39,840 nt of DNA from Clostridiales bacterium (GTDB taxonomy: Bacteria > Bacillota > Clostridia > Lachnospirales > WQUN01): positions 1 to 39,840 of the forward strand of contig JAISWZ010000620.1 of NCBI GenBank assembly GCA_031270945.1. Direction: 5' to 3'. Below are positions 15,181 to 23,335 of the stretch, piece after piece. Position numbers and translations under genes: made by a program. Below the pieces are notes generated by a model that had not been told where the DNA came from, ran no database searches, and saw nothing but the letters and a program-made list of their open reading frames with translations. Each line of letters opens with the position of its first letter. Within the stretch, counting starts at the first letter, position 1.

Positions 15181-16197
15181 CTACCTATACCATTGCCTTA
15201 CCATAGCTATTCCATTCGAGAATTCTACTCGCCCCAACGCTCCGTTCACTATCTGAATCCTGGGAGGAACCCGCCCAATGTCCGCGTCATAGATGACTGG
15301 AGCGTTCAGCTTTCCGAGAGCCTGCTCCAGCGCGTCAATAAAGTGGAAGTCATTCTTGCTTGCGCACTTGGATGAGCGCCCTAGCAAGAACCCCGTGACG
15401 CTTTTGAACCATCCGGCTTCACGCATCTGCCAGAGCGCCTTGTAGACCTCCGGGGCGGACATGGAATCGCTGTCAAGCACCCAAATAATGCCGTCATGCG
15501 CATATTTCTCAATGAATTTGGGTACGGGAGCATACGGGGTTCCTATGAGATCCCTTATGGCCTCCAAGCATCCGCCTATCATTCGCCCATTGAAGTTTGC
15601 GGAAACCCCTGTCTGCATCATCTTCCATGCGGACGGCTGATCCAGCTCGTAAGGGGAGGCCTCGCTTTCGCTCCATTTCACAGGATTTCCCCGCACCGGG
15701 CTGCTGGACTGTATGAGCTCTGATTTTGTCATCGCTTCAAAGACTTTCAAGTCAAACTCATGAATCTTTCCATAGCCAAGGCTCATCATGTCAGTTCCGT
15801 GGATTGTGGCATAGTCGCAAATCAATGTGATCGCAAGCAGCAAGGCTGTCACGTCGCCATTGCCGCATATCCATGTGGCGCCAAAGCGTCCAAGCTTTTC
15901 AAAGTCCACTAAAGGAAGCATGTCCATTGCAAGATCTCCGCTCCAAGGCGTCATTATGCCAGACACTTCATCAGATTGAAACAAGTAGTTCAATTCATCA
16001 GACCTGACTTTCGCGGTTGCGCCTACCAGCTGCTTGCAGGCTCTGGCAGAATTAAGCTCCCTGATGCGAAATCCCAATCTCCCGACATTTCGATAAGATT
16101 TGGTCAGCTGCTTGCTGGGCTCCACTCCAACCACTCCAGCTGATGGCCCGAATACTCCCAAAAATGTGCTCTTTTTGAGCGGCTCAGGATATGTCAT
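15181..16197 (-). CDS. S66 (LD-carboxypeptidase/MccF) family protein, predicted catalytically dead
   Basis: The 338-residue product follows the S66 family throughout: FGPSAGVVG at the start, LNYLFQSDEVSGIMTPWSG, LPLVDFEKL, TIHGTDMMSL and a C-terminal half with LEAIRDLIGTPY and WFKSVTGFLLGRSS. Active S66 enzymes use a Ser in a GYSD-type motif, a Glu and a His. Here GYSD aligns with GNGD, so the nucleophile is Gly114. The glutamate strand reads IWVLDSDSM (Asp242). The histidine motif GH reads DIGRVPP, giving Arg309. All three positions are changed while the fold looks intact and the frame is uninterrupted. The ATG follows ACAGGAGGAAAACA. It is convergent with the peptide transporter. A binding or sensing role for peptides or muropeptides is possible; this is inference. 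Confidence 0.85.
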   Translation of the reverse strand: MTYPEPLKKSTFLGVFGPSAGVVGVEPSKQLTKSYRNVGRLGFRIRELNSARACKQLVGATAKVRSDELNYLFQSDEVSGIMTPWSGDLAMDMLPLVDFEKLGRFGATWICGNGDVTALLLAITLICDYATIHGTDMMSLGYGKIHEFDLKVFEAMTKSELIQSSSPVRGNPVKWSESEASPYELDQPSAWKMMQTGVSANFNGRMIGGCLEAIRDLIGTPYAPVPKFIEKYAHDGIIWVLDSDSMSAPEVYKALWQMREAGWFKSVTGFLLGRSSKCASKNDFHFIDALEQALGKLNAPVIYDADIGRVPPRIQIVNGALGRVEFSNGIAMVRQWYR

Positions 16198-16402
16198 TGT
16201 TTTCCTCCTGTAGCTTTTTGTTGCAAACTAGAGATGTCCTTTAGAGAAATATTGTATTGCGTTTGAGCCTTTGAGCAACTTTAGCAATTTGTTGCGTTTC
16301 CCAAACTTATTGCTTAGCGCAGGAAAAGGCCGACAGGGTTGCTCGCGCTTGCTGGCAGAAACAAGCATCGTTAAAGCGTCTGCCAGGACGCTATCTGCTA
16401 GG

Positions 16403-16431
16403 ATTATAGCATGCCAGGTCAAAAAGCGCAA
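16403..16431 (-). promoter_or_regulatory. Promoter of the S66-type gene
   Basis: Minus strand: TTGCGC (16431-16426), 17 bp, TATAAT (16408-16403) preceded by TGC (extended -10). The start codon is about 205 nt downstream. The rest of 16198-16520 shows no gene. Confidence 0.65.
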
Positions 16432-16520
16432 CATTCAGCCCGAATCGACGGCCATTGCGTTTTTAATCAAAATATGCGCTCAAGAGCGTCCCAAGAGTCT
16501 ATCAAAAGCTTTCTCTCAGC

Positions 16521-16553
16521 AAAAAAACAAGAGCGCAACCCAAGGGTGCGCTC
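16521..16553 (-). terminator. Intrinsic terminator of the regulator/DUF2752 operon
   Basis: On the minus strand GAGCGCACCC and GGGTTGCGCTC form a stem with one bulge, followed by TTGTTTTTTT. It lies about 55 bp past the DUF2752 stop. Confidence 0.85.
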
Positions 16554-16606
16554 AAAAGCATTCCAAAAGCATATTATGAAGATCAGCGCCGTTTTGGACA
16601 TGCTGG

Positions 16607-17041
16607 CTACTCTTGAGTTGAGCGTTTTATCGCGCTTTCAACAACATCAGGAATGACCCTGCCCAAAGCGGCCCGCCGATTGAACACGTATGGCTCTGTG
16701 CCAACCCTTTGAGGCAAGCGAACAAAATAGACTGCAAATGATGCCGCGACTGCGATGGCAAGAGTAACCAAAGCGGCGTTCTTTAGAGCTGGGAGCTTGT
16801 CTGAGGCAAAATAAAGAGCCGAGCCAGCTATTAATGGAAGCAGCGTCGGGTTCATCGAAAAGCTGTCTTTCAGCCTGCCCTGAGCAAGAAGCAAAGCCGC
16901 GCGAGTAAGCCCGCAACCGGGGCAGGGGAGTCCAATCATGGCCTGGGATGGGCACACGTATCCGTACAAAGCGTTTGACACAGCATAGTACGCCGCAAAA
17001 AGCGCTATAGCCATCAAGGCTCTTACCACCTTGGACTTCAC
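16607..17041 (-). CDS. DUF2752 family small membrane protein
   Basis: The 144-residue product has the DUF2752 signature IGLPCPGCGLTRAALLLAQG near residue 35. Three hydrophobic segments can be seen (about residues 5-22, 65-80 and 85-105). The cysteine pair in CPGCG is the family hallmark; its function is not established. I chose the GTG at 17041 because its GTGA overlaps the TGA of the upstream regulator, which gives translational coupling; longer frames run back inside the regulator gene. Co-transcription with a metal-dependent regulator suggests it may serve metal homeostasis, but this rests on context alone. Confidence 0.85.
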   Translation of the reverse strand: MKSKVVRALMAIALFAAYYAVSNALYGYVCPSQAMIGLPCPGCGLTRAALLLAQGRLKDSFSMNPTLLPLIAGSALYFASDKLPALKNAALVTLAIAVAASFAVYFVRLPQRVGTEPYVFNRRAALGRVIPDVVESAIKRSTQE

Positions 17042-17430
17042 TCTTTGCTTTCTTTGTACGCCTCGAACCAGATCTTGTAGATCCGCTTCAATGCGCCAAA
17101 CGTCTCTTCGCTGATGATGTGCTCCATTTTGCATGCGTCGGCATCAGCGTTTTCTGGGGAGACGCCTATCCCTTTAAGGATTTTTGACAGCCACTCGTGC
17201 CTGTCGTAGATCTTTGTCGCGCTCTCGTAGCCCTCTGGCGTGAGCTCAATCTGGTTGTCCTCGCTTACCGTTATTAGCCCGTTCTTCTTGAGGATTCCCA
17301 TTGCGCGGCTGATGCTGGGCTTCGAGTAGCCGAATTCGTTTGCGATATCTATTGCCCTGACATAGCCCAGCCGTTTCTTGAGTAAGAGAATGGTCTCAAG
17401 ATAGTTTTCTCCTGATTCGTAAATTGCCAT
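17038..17430 (-). CDS. DtxR/MntR-family metal-dependent transcriptional regulator
   Basis: The 130-residue product begins MAIYESGENYLETILLL and has the winged helix with ANEFGYSKPSISRAMGILKK as recognition region (residues about 30-50). The dimerisation and metal-binding part carries DRHEWL (His78) and DACKMEHIISEE (Cys100, Glu103, His104). A cysteine at this position is like DtxR/IdeR; MntR has glutamate there, so iron is slightly favoured over manganese, though short Bacillota members vary. No SH3-like third domain is present, as in MntR-size proteins. The ATG follows AAGGTGATTAA. It overlaps the DUF2752 gene by four bases. Confidence 0.9.
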   Translation of the reverse strand: MAIYESGENYLETILLLKKRLGYVRAIDIANEFGYSKPSISRAMGILKKNGLITVSEDNQIELTPEGYESATKIYDRHEWLSKILKGIGVSPENADADACKMEHIISEETFGALKRIYKIWFEAYKESKE

Positions 17431-17560
17431 TTAATCACCTTCATCAACTATGAGGGCAAGCGCAAATCGCGCGCCCTTGGAGTGCTCTTGGCATCATTCT
17501 CTGGCTGGGCCGCCATCCTAAGCTTGGGATCCGATTTGTTTAGCGAGAGAAAGTCTCTTA

Positions 17561-17635
17561 GCGCATATCCCAAAATTCCTGACGATTTAACGCATGGCTT
17601 TTCGAAGCCAAAATATTAATTTTGGGGATACGCTT
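17561..17635. repeat. Dispersed palindromic repeat upstream of the DtxR-type gene
   Basis: Left arm GCGCATATCCCAAAATT (17561-17577), right arm AATTTTGGGGATACGCTT (17618-17635), with an internal hairpin TGGCTT-TTCG-AAGCCA. It lies between the start of the regulator (17430) and the end of the uracil permease gene. A GCGAGCGAAAAG motif follows at 17679-17690. Nothing else was recognised in 17431-17736. Confidence 0.85.
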
Positions 17636-17736
17636 TAAAAATAAATCGTTGCCCTTATGCCCAGGGAGCGTTACGCTAGCGAGCGAAAAGTCGCTTATGT
17701 CATGGCGCTCCCTGGATATCGCTTTGGAATTATCCG

Positions 17737-18990
17737 CTATTCGTTGGTCAAGCGGTACTTGTCAAGGAAGTGGAACACAAGGCTCAAAACCATGGCGACA
17801 ATAGCCGCGAGAGCCATTCCTGTCAGCTGCACCTCGCCAAGGCTAATGGATATGCCAGAGAGGCCAACGACCAGGACAACTGATGTGAGGGAGAGGTTGC
17901 GAGACTTGTTGTAGTCGACTTTCGACTCAACCATCAGCCTTATTCCTGACGTCGCTATCATTCCGTAGAGCAGGAAGCTGACTCCGCCCATCACAGGGCC
18001 TGGGATGGTTTGAATGGCAGAGGATATCTTGCCGATGAAAGCCACAAGGATCGAGATGATGGCAGCGCCCCCGATTACCCACACGCTGTAAACCCTGGTT
18101 ATTGCCATTACGCCGATATTCTCGCCGTATGTAGTGGTTGGAACGGAGCCCATGAACCCAGAAATGGCTGTCGACAGCCCGTCGCCTAAAAGGGTTCGGT
18201 GAAGGCCTGGATCCTTGACAATGTCTCGGCCCACAACTTGGCCTGTCACAAGCTGATGCCCGATATGCTCTGACAGAACTACTAGAGTCGCAGGAAGTAT
18301 AATCATTATAGCGCTAAAATCGAAAAGCGGCAATTGAAAATTGGGAAGGGCGAAAAGGGGCGCTTCCAGGATCAGTGTGTAGTCAACCAGCCCAAGCGCC
18401 ATTGAAAGCGCGTAGCCAGCCAGTATGGCCAACAAGATGGGAATTACGCTGAAGAACTTGCGGAAGAGGACGGATCCGAAAACGGCCACTGCCAATGTGA
18501 CTATGAAAACGACAGCATTCTTGGGATCAACATCTCCTATCATCCCTCCGTTTGAAGCGGCGGTTCCAGCCAGCTCCAGACCTATCAAGGCAACGACTGG
18601 CCCCATGGCCGCAGGAGGAAGAGCGATGTCTATCCATTTTGAGCCAAACTTGTATATGATGCCAGCAATGACGCAGAAAAGCAGCCCAGAGACAACATAG
18701 CCCGCCAAGGCGTACCTGAAGCCTAGCTGGGAGTTGTTTATTATGAGGAACGTGGGCGCGATGAACGCGAAGCTTGATCCTAAAAACGCTGGCGCTTTGC
18801 CTTTTGTGAGAAAGATGTAGAGGAGCGTCCCGAAGCCGTTCATGAAAAGAGCCACGGCTGGATCGATGCCGAACAGGGTAGGAACAAGCACCGAAGCACC
18901 AAACATGGCGAACATGTGCTGAATGCTAAGCGGCAAAGCCTCTTTGAGAGGAGGCCTTTCCTCCACTTGGTATACGCGTCTTTCGCTCAT
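17737..18990 (-). CDS. uraA: NCS2-family uracil permease
   Basis: The 417-residue product begins MSERRVYQVEERPPLKEAL and then LPLSIQHMFAMFGASVLVP, the standard opening of UraA/PyrP. Further signatures are GFGTLLYIFLTKGKAPAFLG, the LSEHIGHQ motif with the conserved glutamate of the uracil site, and the SVPTTTYGENIGVMAITRVYS segment diagnostic of uracil permeases. About 12-14 membrane segments are visible. I chose the ATG at 18990 (after GGAGAGGTTAGT) over the longer frame to 19209. It imports uracil by proton symport. No PyrR-type attenuator was recognised upstream, and it stands alone with its own promoter. Confidence 0.93.
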   Translation of the reverse strand: MSERRVYQVEERPPLKEALPLSIQHMFAMFGASVLVPTLFGIDPAVALFMNGFGTLLYIFLTKGKAPAFLGSSFAFIAPTFLIINNSQLGFRYALAGYVVSGLLFCVIAGIIYKFGSKWIDIALPPAAMGPVVALIGLELAGTAASNGGMIGDVDPKNAVVFIVTLAVAVFGSVLFRKFFSVIPILLAILAGYALSMALGLVDYTLILEAPLFALPNFQLPLFDFSAIMIILPATLVVLSEHIGHQLVTGQVVGRDIVKDPGLHRTLLGDGLSTAISGFMGSVPTTTYGENIGVMAITRVYSVWVIGGAAIISILVAFIGKISSAIQTIPGPVMGGVSFLLYGMIATSGIRLMVESKVDYNKSRNLSLTSVVLVVGLSGISISLGEVQLTGMALAAIVAMVLSLVFHFLDKYRLTNE

Positions 18991-19103
18991 ACTAACCTCT
19001 CCTTTTGCTTTTTTTTGGCGCAAAGGTGAGCCGAGAGGGATTGCCCTTCGGCTTTTGCTTGCGCGTTGGCCATTGGCCCGATTGGGCGCGCGGCACTCGA
19101 TCA

Positions 19104-19132
19104 ATTTTAACCGACACAAGCGAATTCTGCAA
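19104..19132 (-). promoter_or_regulatory. Candidate promoter of the uracil permease gene
   Basis: Minus strand: TTGCAG (19132-19127), 17 bp, TAAAAT (19109-19104). The start is about 115 nt downstream. The -35 follows the TTGC pattern seen at several other promoters in the window. Confidence 0.5.
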
Positions 19133-19357
19133 CTATTTATGAAAAGCGCAACCATGGCTTTGACAAAGCTAGCAACCGCAAATGAGCTGCAAAAGCTGGA
19201 CATCCCCAAATCCTTGATTTTCAGGCTTTTAATATTTGGGCGTTGTGCACAACCAATCGCCGCATTGCCGCATGATGGTTATTTAAAACGCCAAGCCAGC
19301 AATAGCCGCCTTCGTCAAACCGCTTTCGATTTGATCAAAAAAGCAGCAAAAAGGATC

Positions 19358-19386
19358 TTGAATATGCAGAGATAATGTTGTATAGT
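19358..19386 (+). promoter_or_regulatory. Candidate promoter of the symporter operon
   Basis: TTGAAT (19358-19363), 17 bp, TATAGT (19381-19386). The leader to the start at 19699 is about 310 nt and contains two palindromic repeats. Confidence 0.55.
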
Positions 19387-19408
19387 AAAGAGCGTATGCC
19401 AAATTAAA

Positions 19409-19502
19409 AGCATATCCCCTAATCAATTGCATGGCTTGGAGAAGTAACGTGTTGAAGCATCGCATGACTTTTTCTGCGCCCTTTTTGGTATTTGGGGATA
19501 TG
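19409..19502. repeat. Dispersed palindromic repeat in the symporter leader (diverged)
   Basis: Left arm AAGCATATCCCCTAATC (from 19409) and right arm ending TTTGGGGATATG (19491-19502), between the promoter and the start of the symporter operon. Confidence 0.75.
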
Positions 19503-19638
19503 AAACTCCGGGTTTGAAAAGCCTTGCGGAGGCAACTTGCTCGGGCTTTAATAAACAAGCGCGAGCGGATTTGCGGGCTTTTCCAAGCCGCCATCCATTT
19601 GGCATTAGCTTTAAGGCAAGAATTTGCGCCCTCAATCA

Positions 19639-19675
19639 AGCGCATATCCCAAATGAGTTTTGGCGCATGCGCTTG
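19639..19675. repeat. Short dispersed palindromic repeat next to the symporter ribosome binding site
   Basis: AAGCGCATATCCCAAA is followed closely by TTTTGGCGCATGCGCTTG, a compact hairpin of the same family with almost no core. The ribosome binding site GAGAGGTGAGG begins about 10 bases later. Confidence 0.75.
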
Positions 19676-19698
19676 CGGCGCTTTGAGAGGTGAGGCAA

Positions 19699-20985
19699 TT
19701 GCCAGCAAAGAAGGCCAACAGCCCATTGAGGTATGCCATAGGCATGTTTGGCACAAGCATTCCAGTCAACATGTTCAAGACTTACGCCGCGATTTTCTAT
19801 GTCGACAAGCTGTCGCTAATCAACACGATGCAATTTGCCCAAATAATGTTTATCTACACATTTCTTGACGCCATTGACAACCCGGTGTACGGCATTCTCT
19901 CTGACAGAACCAGAACCAAATGGGGAAGAAGACGCCCTTGGCTAATCATTGGCGCCCCGCTCCTGGCGCTATCCTTCGTAAGCTTCTTCAATCCCCCGAA
20001 CCTGGGGCCGGGAAGCGCTTTCTACTTCATACTGCTCACCTACATGTTTACAGGAACGCTTGATTCCCTGATAAACACCAACTACGGCTCGCTGTTTCCG
20101 GAGCTGTTCCCAAGCGAGGCGGTAAGGGCTCGCACGAACGCCATGCGCCAGGCCTTCCAGCTAGTCGCCATGATCATAAGCATCGCCTTGACTCCAATAG
20201 TGACAGACCTGCTGGGCTACGGCCTCACGTCTATTGTTTACGGCTGCCTTGCTGTGGTGGTCATCGTCTACATGTCCCTTGGATGCCATGAGGTTGTCAC
20301 AGGAGACTCAGAGCCAAAGCCTGAGCTTTTGCCAGCAATCCGCGACATAGTGACAAACCCGAAGTTCTGGATATTCGGCTTTGCCAACGCTTTCTACAGC
20401 GTAGCGCTGTCACTTGTGCTGGCGGCGGTCACCTTCTTTGTGAAGTACACGCTAAACAAAGGCTCGCTTGAAGCGACCATTCTTCAAGCAAGCGTTATCC
20501 TGGTGGCAATAGGCGGAGTCGCCATATGGGCTAATCTTGTGAAAAAGCGCACCCTGATGCCAGTATGGAGAATCGCCTTGATCGTTCTTGCCGCCTCTTT
20601 TGTCCCCTTGCTGTTCGTAAACTCGTTCCCCCTCGCAATCGCCGGATGCTGCTTCTTGGGCTTTGGCGTCTCCGGGGTTCTTACCACAATGGATCTGATA
20701 GGCGCAAAGATCATGGATGAGGACAGGATAAAGCATCAAGGGCTTAGGCGCGAGGGCATCATTAACACAACCCTTGGTTTCATGAACCGGTTGAGCGGCC
20801 TTTTCAACAGCTTGGCCTTCGTGCTTGTGGGCTGGCTTTACGGCTACAAAAGCGGAGACGAGCCAGGGAGCAACCCTTCAATGGCAGCGAGGTTCCTGAT
20901 GGTCATTTTCCCGTTAGGGGCAATGATTCTAAGCGTCATAGCCTCCAGGTTCCTGGATTTCAAAGACGAGCCAAAGCAAAAATGA
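19699..20985 (+). CDS. GPH-family (MelB-like) sugar:cation symporter
   Basis: The 428-residue product has the glycoside-pentoside-hexuronide symporter pattern. It opens SPLRYAIGMFGTSIPVNMF; the second helix and loop read DAIDNPVYGILSDRTRTK then WGRRRPWLIIGAPLL, the family signature with its conserved acidic residues. About 12 membrane segments follow. I chose TTG at 19699 because GAGAGGTGAGG is correctly spaced before it; a GTG at 19690 sits inside that site. It would import a sugar or uronide with a cation. Its stop overlaps the ATG of the deacetylase gene (ATGA), so substrate uptake and deacetylation are probably linked. The sugar cannot be named. Confidence 0.88.
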   Translation: MPAKKANSPLRYAIGMFGTSIPVNMFKTYAAIFYVDKLSLINTMQFAQIMFIYTFLDAIDNPVYGILSDRTRTKWGRRRPWLIIGAPLLALSFVSFFNPPNLGPGSAFYFILLTYMFTGTLDSLINTNYGSLFPELFPSEAVRARTNAMRQAFQLVAMIISIALTPIVTDLLGYGLTSIVYGCLAVVVIVYMSLGCHEVVTGDSEPKPELLPAIRDIVTNPKFWIFGFANAFYSVALSLVLAAVTFFVKYTLNKGSLEATILQASVILVAIGGVAIWANLVKKRTLMPVWRIALIVLAASFVPLLFVNSFPLAIAGCCFLGFGVSGVLTTMDLIGAKIMDEDRIKHQGLRREGIINTTLGFMNRLSGLFNSLAFVLVGWLYGYKSGDEPGSNPSMAARFLMVIFPLGAMILSVIASRFLDFKDEPKQK

Positions 20986-21845
20986 GAAAAAGGCTGATCA
21001 TAAACGCCGATGATTTTGGCATCACTCCAGAAACAAACAAGGCGGTTGAAAAGCTTTTCGAGCAGGGCGCAATCACCCAGGCGTCTCTTCTGGCTGTGTC
21101 TTCTTATGCCGAGGAGGCAGCTGAAATCGCAAGGCGGCTTAAAATGCCTGTAAGCGCACACCTGACCATAGTGTCTGAATGGGCTGAATTCCCATGGAAA
21201 AGCGCCGCTCCCCCTGAAACCGTCCCATCTATACTGGATGGCAGCAACTGTCTTCGGGCAAGCGCTAGCGAACAGCAAAAGAAGGCTGTCCCGGCGGAAG
21301 CGATGTCGGAACTTAAAGCCCAAATCGGTTTGGCCCGCTCTTTGGTTGGAAGCATAAGCTCTGCTGACAGCCATGGCCAATTCCTGTATAGCGCCGCCTA
21401 CCTTCCCAAAGCCCTGGCTCTGTGCTCAAAGGAGCGCTTGGCGTTTAGGATTCCCTCTTCATACGGATTCTACGCCCGCCAAATGGGTGTGCTACCGCTT
21501 TCGTTCAAGGCGCTCGTAAAAGCCGTTTCAGCGCTTTCATGCATCCTAAGGGTTCCAGCGCCCCATGACTGCATAACAGATCCTAGGCCTGTAGCCAAGA
21601 TCAAAGGGTACGAGGACTTAAGGCTTTATTACCTAAAGACGCTAAATGAGTCCAAGGCCGGGCTGGTTGAGATGTTCCTGCATCCATGCCTGCCAGGTGG
21701 AAGCCAGTCAAGCCCCGAGTGGGAGAAAAGGCTCTGGGAGTTCAGGCTGCTGGATGAAGGCGTTATTCAGGAAACGGCAAAAAAGCTGGGCTTTGAGCTT
21801 TCAAGCTGGAGCAAGGAGCTTGCCAGAAATGAGGCATCTCGTTGA
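20982..21845 (+). CDS. YdjC/ChbG-family carbohydrate deacetylase
   Basis: The 287-residue product begins RLIINADDFGITPETN, the metal-binding signature of the YdjC/ChbG family (Asp10, Asp11). The other ligands are in SAHLTIVSEW (His60) and SADSHGQF (Asp129, His131). ChbG removes an acetyl group from chitobiose and related N-acetylated oligosaccharides; other members act on different acetyl sugars. The start ATG overlaps the symporter stop and the end overlaps the start of the PHP-type gene (TTGA), so the three genes form one coupled operon. A substrate with an N-acetylated sugar is a reasonable inference. Confidence 0.9.
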   Translation: MRKRLIINADDFGITPETNKAVEKLFEQGAITQASLLAVSSYAEEAAEIARRLKMPVSAHLTIVSEWAEFPWKSAAPPETVPSILDGSNCLRASASEQQKKAVPAEAMSELKAQIGLARSLVGSISSADSHGQFLYSAAYLPKALALCSKERLAFRIPSSYGFYARQMGVLPLSFKALVKAVSALSCILRVPAPHDCITDPRPVAKIKGYEDLRLYYLKTLNESKAGLVEMFLHPCLPGGSQSSPEWEKRLWEFRLLDEGVIQETAKKLGFELSSWSKELARNEASR

Positions 21846-23161
21846 TAGAATCGATAAAACAAAGCTTTTCAAAAGATCAAGAAAAGAGCTTTTCAAAAGA
21901 TCAAGAAAAGAGCTACATACTGTTGCCGTTTGAGGTAAGCGAGCCTGTCGAGCGCATTGACATAGAATGCTTTTACGACAGCTTCTCAACTTCATCATCG
22001 GGCGCTTTCACTCTTGAAAAGGATAGGGCTGTCATAGACCTGGCTGTTTCTGACCCTTCTGGAAACCTGGCGGGCGCTGCCGGATCAGACAGAAAAAAGG
22101 TTTGGCTCTCTCCGCTGGGAAGCGCCCCAGGCTTCTCGGAAGCGCCAATAGCCCAAGGCACCTGGAACATTATAGCAGGACTTTACCATATCCCAGAAAA
22201 AGGCGCAAAGGTTTCATACAACATAACATTGTCAAAGAAGAAGCGCCGCCTGTTCAAAGGCGACACCCATGTCCACACGACAGCCTCCGACGGCGTGAAG
22301 AGCGTCCCGCAGATCATCTCCGAGGCCAGGGAGCAAAAGCTTGACTTTGTAATCCTGACAGATCACAACAACTTTCATCCAAACCTTGGGGTTCCAGCCA
22401 GCGACCTGACAGTCATCCCAGGAACAGAGTGGACTCACTACAAAGGCCATGCCGGGTTCCTTGGCGCGCAAAGGCCATTCAAGGGCTCGTACTGCTCCAA
22501 GGATGCGCTTGAGGTAAAGGCGGTTTTCGAGGAAGCGAAATCAAACGGCGCCTATGTGGTCTTGAACCACCCCTTCTGCCATCTCGTGCCATGGGAATGG
22601 GGCTTCGACCTTCCATTTGACGGCGTTGAGATCTGGAACGGGGTAATGTCAGAGCGAAACATGAAGGCTGTAGCCTGGTGGCACTCCGAGCTCTCTCAAG
22701 GATTTAAAATCCCTGTGTGCGGCGGGAGCGACTATCATAGGTCAAGCCTCCTAAGCGCCCTGGGGACGCCAACCATGTGCCTGTACGCCATGAGCAGGGC
22801 GCCAAGCGACATCATGGACGCGCTGAAAAAAGGCGCTGGCTACATCAGCTTCGAGCCAAGCGGGCCCGGCGTTGATGCGGCATCTTTGCAAAGCGGCGCT
22901 TCATTTGGAGAAGCGGCAAACTATGGCGAGGAAGTGAAGTTTGAATTTGCTGATCTTAAAGGCGCTGATGTTGTGAGACTTGTCACAGACACCGAGTCCC
23001 TGCAGTTTGTGTGCCCCCAAGACGCAACAGCGTTTGAAGTGTCAAAGGCGTTTCCTGGAGCGAAGTTTGTTCGGGCTGAGGTTCATAGGATCTACGCGCC
23101 AGGTCTTCCCCCAATGGCCGCTTTGATTTCCAACCCCATATATTTCGCCGCGTTCCAGTAA
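21842..23161 (+). CDS. PHP-type metallohydrolase, CehA/McbA-like
   Basis: The 439-residue product has an N-terminal beta-rich part (about 1-135) and a PHP domain. The metal ligands read GDTHVHTTASDG (His143, His145), ILTDHNNF (Asp174, His175), GTEWTHYKGH, VVLNHPF and GGSDYHRSS. This order matches the CehA/McbA-type group, which includes esterases and phosphoesterases of varied substrate. The start is TTG at 21842 overlapping the deacetylase TGA, with GAGG eight bases before. The first residues are odd: a 24-bp tandem duplication gives SFSKDQEK twice. It probably acts in the same sugar pathway; the reaction is unknown. Confidence 0.85.
   Translation: MIESIKQSFSKDQEKSFSKDQEKSYILLPFEVSEPVERIDIECFYDSFSTSSSGAFTLEKDRAVIDLAVSDPSGNLAGAAGSDRKKVWLSPLGSAPGFSEAPIAQGTWNIIAGLYHIPEKGAKVSYNITLSKKKRRLFKGDTHVHTTASDGVKSVPQIISEAREQKLDFVILTDHNNFHPNLGVPASDLTVIPGTEWTHYKGHAGFLGAQRPFKGSYCSKDALEVKAVFEEAKSNGAYVVLNHPFCHLVPWEWGFDLPFDGVEIWNGVMSERNMKAVAWWHSELSQGFKIPVCGGSDYHRSSLLSALGTPTMCLYAMSRAPSDIMDALKKGAGYISFEPSGPGVDAASLQSGASFGEAANYGEEVKFEFADLKGADVVRLVTDTESLQFVCPQDATAFEVSKAFPGAKFVRAEVHRIYAPGLPPMAALISNPIYFAAFQ
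21864..21912 (+). repeat. 24-bp tandem duplication near the PHP gene start
   Basis: AGCTTTTCAAAAGATCAAGA plus AAAG occurs twice in tandem, adding eight residues in frame (SFSKDQEK twice). Confidence 0.85.
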
Positions 23162-23197
23162 ATTGGCTCTCCGCAATCTTCGCTAAATCAAAAGCAT

Positions 23198-23216
23198 TCG
23201 CCAATATCCCAAAACA
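23198..23216. repeat. Half copy of the dispersed repeat
   Basis: CCAATATCCCAAAACATGC resembles one arm of the palindromic family and lies between the PHP gene and its terminator. Confidence 0.5.
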
Positions 23217-23219
23217 TGC

Positions 23220-23245
23220 AAAAGAGCCGCTTTCGCGGCTCTTTT
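23220..23245. terminator. Bidirectional intrinsic terminator after the sugar operon
   Basis: AAAAGAGCCGC and GCGGCTCTTTT form a perfect 11-bp stem around TTTC, with A and T ends on both sides. It lies between the convergent sugar and TRAP operons. Confidence 0.9.
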
Positions 23246-23265
23246 GCTATACTTTCAATTTCGTC

Positions 23266-23305
23266 GCCGCATGGGCAGGTTAAACGTTTAACTTATCCAT
23301 GCGGC
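23266..23305. other. Hairpin enclosing a TTAAACGTTTAA palindrome
   Basis: GCCGCATGG (23266-23274) pairs with CCATGCGGC (23297-23305). Inside is the palindrome GTTAAACGTTTAAC. It could be an operator-like site or a second 3' hairpin; no promoter is near, which weakens the operator idea. Confidence 0.55.
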
Positions 23306-23335
23306 TTCCGGCAGGCGCTCCCAGGCAAAAACTTG

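Noticed and set aside
18981..18988. TTTCGCTC inside the uracil permease start as another copy of the GAGCGAAA motif
   Set aside because: It is explained by the codons of MSERR and was not counted.
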